Shown here one piece after another: positions 35,261 to 43,187 of a stretch of 64,000 bases of DNA. The notes under the pieces are model-generated. The model saw nothing but the letters and a program-made list of their open reading frames with translations, had not been told where the DNA came from and ran no database searches. Made by a program: the position numbers and the translations under genes. The DNA is from Tenebrio molitor. Lineage: Eukaryota; Arthropoda; Insecta; Coleoptera; Tenebrionidae. Position 1 is the stretch's first letter. Each line of letters starts with the position of its first letter. The stretch is from assembly GCF_963966145.1 (NCBI RefSeq), contig NC_091046.1, positions 28,644,001 to 28,708,000 on the forward strand. Reading direction: 5' to 3'.

Positions 35261-35446
35261 ATGAGTGAAAAAAAAGAGTGGCTAAAAACAGAAATAGACG
35301 AACTAATTGACTTGTACCACAATAAGCCTGTACTGTGGGACGTAGAAGATAAAGTCTACAGGGATAGAATTAAAAAAAGGGATGCTTTGGTCGAGATGGC
35401 GGAGATATTTGCGACGTCAACCGAAGAATATACAGAGTATCTATAA
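35261..35446 (+). CDS. MADF-domain protein, N-terminal part
   Basis: The frame starts with ATG in a good context (GGAAATGAGT) and reads KKEWLKTEIDELIDLYHN, KPVLWDVEDKVYRDRIKKRD, ALVEMAEIFATSTEEY. The W...LI.LY...P.LWD....Y.....R..A...IA pattern is the first two-thirds of a MADF domain, a Myb-related DNA-binding fold common in insect regulators and in partners of Harbinger transposases. Family members continue with another helix, but this frame stops at 35446, six codons into the terminal repeat of the element at 35440. Either the transposon truncated the gene or the exon ends near AGA|GTATCT. It is probably a pseudogene or a partial exon. Confidence 0.7.
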   Translation: MSEKKEWLKTEIDELIDLYHNKPVLWDVEDKVYRDRIKKRDALVEMAEIFATSTEEYTEYL

Positions 35447-36326
35447 AAGAACATATATCAAGAGTCCTGTGGAATTCGAATATATTTGATTTTTGCCATT
35501 TTGTCGCATATTGTGGTACCAAATAGAAAAACAGAGGTTATGTAACTTCATTAATGACAGGTTCTTTGATTTTTACAATAAAAGCAATTAAACTCCTTCG
35601 TGAGGCAGCAATCCATACTCCAACCTTTATAGGATGCCATCGGGTTTTTTTTATAACAATTTTCTGACAAGTGGAGAGTGGTACATCAGTCTGAAGTGAT
35701 AACTTCCTAAGGGATTTTTTTTAAGTTTTGTTCCATTCGTTGGCGTAAATCTTCAACAATTTCGTCATTCACTGGCGGTCTTCCTACAGTTTTACCTTTT
35801 TCGATACTTCTAGTTGCCACAAATCTATCCACAATCCTTCTAACATGTCGAATTAAATTTGCTTCCGCATGTTATCATTTGGAAATTTTCCGAAAAATTC
35901 TTCCTTGCAAGCGTTTATTAGAATAAGCCCACTCTCCATTCTGCAGGGTACCTTTCGGTAAAACGACATCACAATGAAGGTGTTTTGCTCTAGCGATAAA
36001 ACCATTGCGGTTTACTGAAAAGATTGCTTATTACTTACTGTAAACGTACGAAAATAAATATCGTACCTTCCTACTTCGTAACTTGTTTTTGGTATTCACA
36101 GTTCACACTTATGCGAAAAAACGTTTTAGTTTTGATAAAGACTGTTGAAGAAAATCACAAGCAAAACAACTAAGATGCCGAACTCACGCTAACATTTAAT
36201 TAATAATTTGACATTTGTCATTTGACATCTAATTTGCCGGCTTCAACGGCTTGACATAGTTCGGCCAAAAAAAATATAGAGCCTCACAATTCCACAGGAC
36301 TCGTGATATATGTTCTTTTATAGACA
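35440..36326 (-). mobile_element. DNA transposon with ~37-bp TIRs and mariner-like HTH relic
   Basis: The ends TCTATAAAAGAACATATATC + GAGTCCTGTGGAATT (left) and their inversion (right, to 36326) match over 37-40 bp with one internal difference. Minus-strand interior from ~36023 reads MVLSLEQNTFIVMSFYRKGT, then RRIVDRFVATRSIEKGKTVG, RPPVNDEIVEDLRQRM and, after a shift, LQTDVPLSTCQKIV. This is the N-terminal helix-turn-helix region of mariner-like transposases (DUF4817-like). The catalytic DDE core is missing; HWHPYKV(G)VW appears near the end. It is an internally deleted, non-autonomous copy inserted in the MADF gene. Confidence 0.8.
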
Positions 36327-36427
36327 CTTTATACCTATAATAATCAATAATCATACTTGCAGCAATTTTCCGCTTTGATAGTTTCATAACTCTTATGACA
36401 AAATTACAATATCAACGTAAATACAAT

Positions 36428-36720
36428 AAAAATGTTTTTTGTTCGACACTGTCAGAATTTGAGAATTTTCTCCTATGTGAACGGATTTTGATAAATGTGA
36501 CAACTTGTCAAAACGAACGTCAAGTTACTTTTAAAGATTTTAACCTATTTGGAGCCTTTAAGGGGGTCGTCGAACAAAAAAACGTTGTATTCAACTCGTT
36601 CTTGTGTATTGGACTCTTTGGCACTCGTGGGCCTTTAAAACGCTCGTTTTACTCGCGTTTAATCTGACCCACTCATATCAAAAAAAGCCCAATTTACACA
36701 CGACACGAATCGAGATTGTT
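36428..36720 (+). repeat. TTTTTGTTCGAC foldback family, copy 1
   Basis: TTTTTTGTTCGACACTGTCA at the left and GTCGTCGAACAAAAAAACG at ~36568 are inverted. Beyond it the unit continues through TTGTATTCAACTCGTT to TCAAAAAAAGCCCAATTTAC. The same ~230-bp unit occurs at 52411-52650, and its last third again at 51160-51236. No TSD was identified; it is noncoding. Confidence 0.75.
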
Positions 36721-36966
36721 TTGTGACTTGTCTTTTGGGTTTCATTTTTACCTGGTCAGACTCGTCATCTTACGTGAATAATCCTGTATAGTGAGAGAGG
36801 AGCGAGATGTGTAGCTACATAAATCGCTGGTCTAGATCTAAACGGCTTTGATATTTATTGCAATCTTGGACATCGAGAGGTGTCATATGCTTGTTGCTGA
36901 CATTTATGTCATGTAATTTATATCGCTTATTCAGATGTAAACGTACAATAAGGAACTGTACAATAA

Positions 36967-37272
36967 TTAAGCTGATACTGGCTCAAAGTAATGTGAAGGA
37001 AACAACGTGTTTCTGAGGAAGCTAGTTTGCTGTTCCAACATGAATGTGTGGGTATCTCCTATGGTCAATTCTGTCACTCTGTTGAGGACATCTACCTCTC
37101 TGCGTGTTTCTTTACATTTGGCTAAAACAATCATAGTGTTGTCGAGTGCATTATATGTATCTATGGCATCTTTTAAGGCCTTAATCTGAGTCTGATTTAA
37201 CAAACTAAGAACGTTCTTATTAGTCACACCGTACCATATTAGAGAACAAATTTTTATGTAACATACCCAGAC
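36967..37272 (-). CDS. Putative last exon of a two-exon gene
   Basis: Minus strand: a strong acceptor (TGATTTTCTTCAG) is followed in phase 0 by 101 codons and TAA. The protein segment is helical and charged: SLLNQTQIKALKDAIDTYNA, KCKETRREVDVLNRVTEL, LRNTLFPSHYFEPVSA at the end. It joins in phase 0 to the exon at 37988-38149. There is no recognised domain; the helical part might form a coiled coil. Only a weak poly(A)-like AATAAG follows. Together the exons would encode ~155 residues. Confidence 0.4.
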   Translation of the reverse strand, partial: VWVCYIKICSLIWYGVTNKNVLSLLNQTQIKALKDAIDTYNALDNTMIVLAKCKETRREVDVLNRVTELTIGDTHTFMLEQQTSFLRNTLFPSHYFEPVSA

Positions 37273-37627
37273 CTGAAGAAAATCACAGTGGATTTTTTTT
37301 CAACACAACTACCTTCTGAACTGAATGTGTAAACAGGTGTAAACATCTTTAGAAATGTTACCTGGGTTTAGTGCACTAACAGATCTGCGTAAATTATCTG
37401 ATTGTATCTAACTTTACAGAGTTAAATAGGTTGGGGAATAGTTTTATTGAACATCATAAACTTGGATCCGCACAAAAGTGGCACGTGCTGAAAACCTCGT
37501 GGGCGCGACTCAAAAAAACAGCAACGTAAAAACGGTTTCCTTATTACTATGTCAGGTAAATATCATATTTGTTCATTTTAGCATAACAGCAAATAACAGT
37601 CCATACAGTCATTTAAATAAATTAAGG

Positions 37628-37740
37628 GCCGGTTGCACCAACGCCAGTTAAAGTTCACTGTAGGTTAAAATGCTTCGTTAAGTTACCTATTGTTATAACA
37701 ATGTTTTCGTATATTTTAATCTGTAGTTAAACATATATGT
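37628..37740 (+). mobile_element. Harbinger-like MITE, 5' part
   Basis: GGGCCGGTTGCACCAACGCC and the following ~100 bases match the complete copy at 38688-38824 (GTAGGTTAAAATGCTTCGTT, TTTTCGTATATTTTAATCTG). The right TIR is missing after AGTTAAACATA. It is preceded by TTAA. Confidence 0.8.
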
Positions 37741-37987
37741 AATTCTAAACAAAGATACTGAGAGGTTAAAAAAAGCAGCTTTGAACTTTTTGTTCAGTTG
37801 TTAGTTTGATGCTATCGTTAAACTTATTGTATTTCTTAAAAAATAATAACAATTGAACCACAAATCCAAAAAAAAAGAAATCCTTTTGGAATTATATTTG
37901 GCTCTGCGTTGACCTTACAGTGGCTCTGGATGTCGAAGCATTAATCCAACATGCCGCAACTAAACTGATTACTTGGTTTTACATTAC

Positions 37988-38149
37988 CGTTCTTATGGCA
38001 AAACGTCTCCAAAATGACTCTTTTTTCGCGTTGACCGCGCGCGATCTGCGGAGAGTCATCGAGATGACCGCACGTTGCCTACGTGCTTCCAAGTCGTGAC
38101 CGCGGCGTTTCCGTTCAATTTCCAGGAAGATTAATAAATCACGGTTCAT
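37988..38149 (-). CDS. Putative first exon of a two-exon gene (Arg-rich)
   Basis: The ATG at 38149 opens MNRDLLIFLEIERKRRGHDL, then EARRQRAVISMTLRRSRAV and KKESFWRRFAIRT, ending exactly at a donor ACG|GTAATG (54 codons, phase 0). The block is clearly GC-richer than its surroundings. The Arg-rich start (LL..LE..RKRR..) loosely recalls N-termini of Harbinger-type transposases, and Harbinger-like MITEs flank it (37628, 38688), but the YWVHP-like motif is absent, so I do not assign it. The intron (37273-37987) contains part of one MITE. Confidence 0.4.
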
Positions 38150-38687
38150 CTCATGTACTTTACAAAATAAGAGTGGATGCCGATCAGTTAAACATAAAAT
38201 CCGACCTTACGAACTCACTTTGAAGAATCAGAGACATGCGGAAAATAGTTCATAAGCTGCTGCGATCAGGTTCTCTATTGATCTTTATGTACATAGTTAT
38301 GCTTTATTAAAAAAAATAAAGTATTTGGTGTATTTGACAACTGTCACGTTTCTCTGTTAGATGTTAAAGGACTTTTAATGTGTTTCTTTGACAACAGCAA
38401 TATTTAAACTTGAACTGTCAATTAACATGATAGTCAGTGCAGTTACTGATTGCAGTTTGTTTTTTCCTAAACGCAAAAATAGTTATTTCTAAGATACACA
38501 TGTGTAAAACAACAAATTGTAATTTGAAATCAAAATTTTAAATATAACTAATATAGAAACTAAAATGATCTGCATATATGCTAATATTTAACAAATTTAA
38601 AATAATAATGCATTTTCCAGAAATCTGAACCACAATGTACGGTCGATGGACAAATAAAACTGGAACACTTAAAATTTAATTCACTTA

Positions 38688-38824
38688 GGGCCGGTTTCAC
38701 CAACACCAGTTAAAGTTAACTGTAGGTTAAAATGCTTCGTTACCTTAGTTACCTATTGTTGTAACAATGTTTTCGTATATTTTAATCTGTAGTTAAATTT
38801 AACTCACGTTGGTGAAACCGGCCC
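38688..38824 (+). mobile_element. Harbinger-like MITE, 137 bp, complete
   Basis: The left end GGGCCGGTTTCACCAAC and right end GTTGGTGAAACCGGCCC are perfect inverted repeats, and the flanking trinucleotide TTA is duplicated (38685-38687, 38825-38827). A TTA target duplication is the mark of the PIF/Harbinger superfamily. The interior is noncoding. Confidence 0.92.
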
Positions 38825-38869
38825 TTAGCATATGAATTTCAGATTAATTCTTGTCTTAATAATAATCTC

Positions 38870-39305
38870 AAATTGCAGATTGAAGATGTGTATTATGACT
38901 TTAAACATGCCAACTATGAAGCGATCAACTATCATCTTTGTCAAATTAACTGAGATGCAGTTTTTATGTTTAAGGATGTTAACGAAGCGTTGAATTCCTT
39001 CTATTTTGTGGTGCATAATTTAATTCAAAACCTAGTTCCCTTGAAGAAATGTAGAATATCTCGATTTCCTAGATGGTTTTCGAGTGAGTTAATAAGGCTT
39101 GTCCGTTTGAAAAAACAGTTGCACGCAAAATATAAATCCACAAATGATAATGTTGATTATATAGAGTTCTCTCATATTAGATCTTTATGCAAGTATGAAT
39201 CCAAGCAATGCTATAATCGGTATGTTAGTCAGGCTGAGAATGCTATCAATTCCGATCCGAGATCCTTTTGGAGGTTCTTGAGGAGTAGGAATGGATTGGA
39301 GGGTA
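38870..39305 (+). pseudogene. Jockey/CR1-type LINE pol, N-terminal piece
   Basis: The frame reads IEDVYYDFKHANYEAINYHL, a stop at 38950, then VFMFKDVNEALNSFYFVVHN and CRISRFPRWFSSELIRLVR, YVSQAENAINSDPRSFWRFL. This is the linker between endonuclease and RT in Jockey/CR1-type pol proteins (the W(F/Y)S..L..L...K and FW.F pattern). The endonuclease itself is not present upstream, where a Harbinger MITE and unrelated DNA lie. The frame is cut at 39305 by the 536-bp MITE and resumes at 39842. Confidence 0.8.
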
Positions 39306-39841
39306 TACTGGGTGCCCCAAAATTCGCGGAACAACGTAGTAGTACGTTGTTAAGTAGTCATTAAGAGATCAGGTAAAAATGTTTAAAAAATCAATCTTCT
39401 TTTTTGTAGAAGATATGGACCTATTCGTTACACTAAATATGGCAACATTTAAAAACATTCTATGCATCCGAATAGTCTGCAAATATTTCATTTTTGTTGT
39501 ATCCATGGAAATGAGAGGGAAAAATCAAAGCCGTGTTGCCATACACTATTTGAGGTAAAACGAACATAGAATTACTACTTGGAAATGCTGGAAATAATGA
39601 AGAAAATAATTGCAAACCTGATCACAATCGTTCAAAATTATTAGGCCACTGGCTAGTAAAAGACAAATAGTCAAAAAAAAAATTATTATTTAAAATAAAT
39701 GAGATCAAAGCTACACCTTTTGGGCCCCCATATCTTCAAATCTAAGAGGTATAGAATTTTTAAATTATTTTTCTCGTTATTTTCTAACATGAATTGACAT
39801 TGCCTCATTGAGTTGTTCCGCGAATTTTGGGGCACCCAGTA
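39306..39841. mobile_element. Mariner-like MITE, 536 bp, inserted in the LINE
   Basis: The TIRs are TACTGGGTGCCCCAAAATTC + GCGGAACAAC at the left and the exact inversion at the right. TA is duplicated outside (39304-39305, 39842-39843). Taking out the element plus one TA puts the LINE frames of the two sides in register (EG|SNSREN), which confirms both the borders and the TA duplication. It is noncoding. A truncated copy lies at 26946-27385. Its TIR resembles that of the element at 40972. Confidence 0.93.
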
Positions 39842-40908
39842 TAGCAACTCCAGGGAAAACATTGACTATATCAAAGTCAAGTCGTTAGGTGAAACTTGCT
39901 ACAACTGCAATATATTAAGTATGGATGATGTCTTCAGTGGTATTTTGTCATTGAAAAATCCAGGTAGTGCTGGTCCTGATGGTATTCCAGCTCAGTTCTT
40001 GGTTCCTTGTGTTTTTGGTTTGTGTAAGCCCCTATATCACCTATTTAATTTGTCAATTGGCTCTGGTGTTGTCCCTGATCTATGGAAAAATAGCTATTTC
40101 ATACCTATTCACAAGTCTGGTGATAGGGGTTTGATTACCAATTACAGGGGCATTAGTATTCAGCCAACCTTAGCCAAACTCCTTGATCGTTTAATGTCAA
40201 ACCAATTGAGAACTGCTTGCAAGCAAGTAATCGATAACGTTCAACATGGCTTTCGCCAAGGTAGATCCACTTCCACCAATTTACTCATCTACCAGAACTA
40301 CATAGTTGAAGCTTTGAAGAACGGTTATCAAGTGGATTCAATTTACGAAGATTTTTCCAAGGCTTTGCTTGGTTTAGTCAATAGAACATTGAAGGAATTC
40401 TCTGTCGAGGCCCATAAATTGGTTTACTGTTCAATCGTCAGATCGGTCTTAGAATACGCGAGTGTTGTCTGGTCACCAACATATTTAGTACATATCCATA
40501 ATATTGAAAGAATTCAGAACACCTTTCTTCGTACCTGCGCGTGGAAGTTGGGATATGGGGGAGATGACTATACGTGTGGAATTATTAGAGATATGTTAGC
40601 TTTGGACAGTCTGGAGACAAGACGTTCAAGAAATGATCTGATATTTTTATTTAGGCTGTTTAATGGGTTTGTCGACTCTCCTGATTTACTGGAACTTTTT
40701 TACTTAAACTGTCCTATAAGAAAATTGAGGACTAGTCCGTTGTTGGCCACTCAATCCCATCGCACCAACTATGGTCTCTTCTCTCCGGTGACTAGGATCA
40801 CACGAGAAGTTAATTTGCATGACATCGAGCTTTTTGGCTTATCACTAAGAAATTTTAAATCTAAGCTAAATGATATTGATTTACAGCACTTTCTTTCATT
40901 AAAGCTTT
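39842..40908 (+). pseudogene. Jockey/CR1-type LINE pol, RT and C-terminal piece
   Basis: This open frame continues the LINE pol: KNPGSAGPDGIPAQFLVPCV, GLITNYRGISIQPTLAKLL, VQHGFRQGRSTSTNLL and EDFSKA are RT motifs 1-3. Directly after FSKA the frame jumps to NRTLKEFSVEAHKLVYCSIV and RSVLEYASVVWSP, a region normally ~100 residues downstream. The catalytic F/YADD segment is deleted without breaking the frame, so the protein could not polymerise DNA. No RNase H is seen. The stop at 40908 is followed by the 3' UTR, itself interrupted at 40971. Confidence 0.88.
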
Positions 40909-42775
40909 AAAGCTTTTGTGTTGATCACAATTATTTTCTGAATTTTTTTTTTCTCTTTTTTTTTTAATATACAGGGTGTCCCAGAACTCGCGGATCAAAT
41001 TTACAGTGCGTTTTCCTTGGTGATAACTGAAAGCAATAGCGTTTAAAAAAAAGGACAGGGTATAATCGATTTTTTGTAATGAATAATTCAAGTTGACCAA
41101 TCAGAAGGACGCTGTTAATTTGAATTTCACGTAAATTTAACCAAAGGTTTGAATTGCCTAGCAACATAATTCTAGTAAGAATGGTATGGAATTTCAAGTA
41201 AATGTTTGGGCAACTGTGAAGATTTTGACAACGTCAAGTTATAATTTGATTCGAAATTGTCAAACTTCGTATTGAAATCATATATACAGCTGCAGAGTAT
41301 GCCGAAATGCTCATAATTTATGGAAAGTGCCCGCGCAATGCACGTGAGGATGCAAGGGAATATGCAATACGTTTTCCACGACGTTTGCCATATCCAAATT
41401 ATAACGTATTTCTATGGTTGGTGTACCGTGCTCGACACACTGGGTCCTTGGTGCCTACCTGACAAGAAATTGGTGGTCCCCCGCGAGAAGTTAGAACGCC
41501 AGAGACTGAAGATGCTGTTCTTCAGTCCTTTGATGACGACGGTAGAAGAAGTATATTTGATAAACCATATTTACCGCGAACCTATCAATATTTTAGAAGA
41601 ACTAAATAACCAAATTCACGAAACACTGGCTACTGTTATTCCTAATGTGCTTAGACTGGTAAGGGAAAATTTAATAAAACGAGCTCGCCTATTCCTTAAG
41701 ATGAAAGGTGGTCAATTTGAACACATGTTATAAATTATTCTTTTTATTTTGCATGTTTCTTATTTCATTTGTTGCATTCTACATCGTTTAGTTATAAAAT
41801 TTGATCTTAAATTTTTACTAATAATGATGCTAAAATAAATAGGTTAGTTCAATCCAGTTTTGTCTTCTTTCTTTCAGAACTGCCACTATGCTTGATTTGT
41901 TGCTCAAAACCTACGTGTAACTCCAGCTTTTTTAGCAATGTCAAGAATGTTCCTAAAAGTCTTTTCTTTCATTTCGACGACGACTCGTCCCGCTCGTGTA
42001 GCTGCGCTAATACGTTGCAGATGCAGAGTGTATGCACAGGAGTCAGGATAAATTTCTTGTGATTCCGATTCACTTCACAGGCCCTGCATATTTCACTTTT
42101 TACTAAGATTTTTAAGGTAGTAATATGTATTACTCACTTGACGCTACGTCGCCATTTTACCTTCCATCAACAAAGGTTCAATTCATCATATCCCTCCCGT
42201 CAATTTCCCATACCCCTCAAGGTTACAATTGCTCTGGAAATTTTCGCTCATAACAAACCATATTTCATTCATTGTCGGAAGAAGAAACTTCTTGCGTTCC
42301 CTGATTTAGATTCTGTACAATTATTCACCTGCCTTTGGCGCAATTATCCCATTTTTGGTTATTTCAAAAGTAGCTGTCACTTTTGACGTCTGTTTCGACA
42401 AGTTGACCAGATAAATATTGAAAATAATTTTATTATTCATCGAATTATAGTTGCTTGGCAATTGAGGGAAGGTACTCAATTTTCTCATAAAGGGAAAATT
42501 AGATCGAGCTCTATTGGTCAATTTGATTAATTCATAACTAAAAAGCTGTTGCACCCTGAATATTTTTCTAAACGTTTTTTACCTTCATTACCATCAAGGA
42601 ATATACAGTTTCAATTTGATCCGCGAGTTCTGGGACACCCTGTATGTAGTTGATATGAATTGTATTAATTACATTTGATTTGATCCGTTTTTCTTTCGTT
42701 TTTTTAAATTATTATAACTATTTGATGTAAAGGGTGTTCCCGTAATAAAAGGTATTATTATTATTATTAATTTAT
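40909..42775 (+). mobile_element. LINE 3' UTR and ATT tail, split by a mariner element
   Basis: Outside the inserted element (40972-42642), the 3' UTR runs 40909-40970 and 42645-42757 and ends GTAATAAAAGGT followed by ATTATTATTATT. A short microsatellite tail of this type is usual for such LINEs. The tail points at the ATT tail of the opposite-strand LINE starting near 43050. Confidence 0.65.
40972..42642 (+). mobile_element. Mariner-like element, 1.67 kb, internally deleted
   Basis: The TIRs are CAGGGTGTCCCAGAACTCGC + GGATCAAATT and their inversion at the right end, flanked by TA (40970-40971, 42643-42644). Plus strand at 41289-41545 reads AEYAEMLIIYGKCPRNARE, YAIRFPRRLPYPNY, LVYRARHTGSLVPT, a stop, then GGPPREVRTPETEDAV: the N-terminal helix-turn-helix (DUF4817-like) of insect mariner-like transposases. 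At 41590-41733 the usual C-terminus follows (INILEELNNQIHETLATVIP ... GGQFEHML). The catalytic DDE core is missing between them. The rest (41735-42600) is noncoding. Confidence 0.88.
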
Positions 42776-43049
42776 TTAAATCAGACTATATAATATGTCA
42801 TACCAAAATTAACCTATTTGTGATAAACCCGTAATTAAACGATGGAGATTTGTAAATTTTGAATTTATGTGATTGTCATTTTTGTCCCAGTTTTATTTGT
42901 TCATCGACTGTACATATATATGACTTATATAGGTCATTTATTTATTCAATGAGTTATATTTAGGTACAATGTGAAGAAAATTTCCAGACAGCCATATTTT
43001 TATTAATAAAACCATAACTGATAAACAAAATTACACATCATTAAAAATT
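42776..43049. other. Spacer between the two tail-to-tail LINEs
   Basis: AT-rich, no coding or TIR signal. It separates the ATT tail of the plus-strand LINE from the AAT tail (minus-strand sense: ATT) of the minus-strand LINE. Confidence 0.5.
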
Positions 43050-43187
43050 CTGTGATAAACTAATAATATAATAATAATAATGATTTATTATTAGCAATAT
43101 GCTACAGAATCACATAGATAATATTAAAAAAACTATACAAAATAGAAAGAAAATAAATAAATAAAAATACATCCGCTATACATAATA

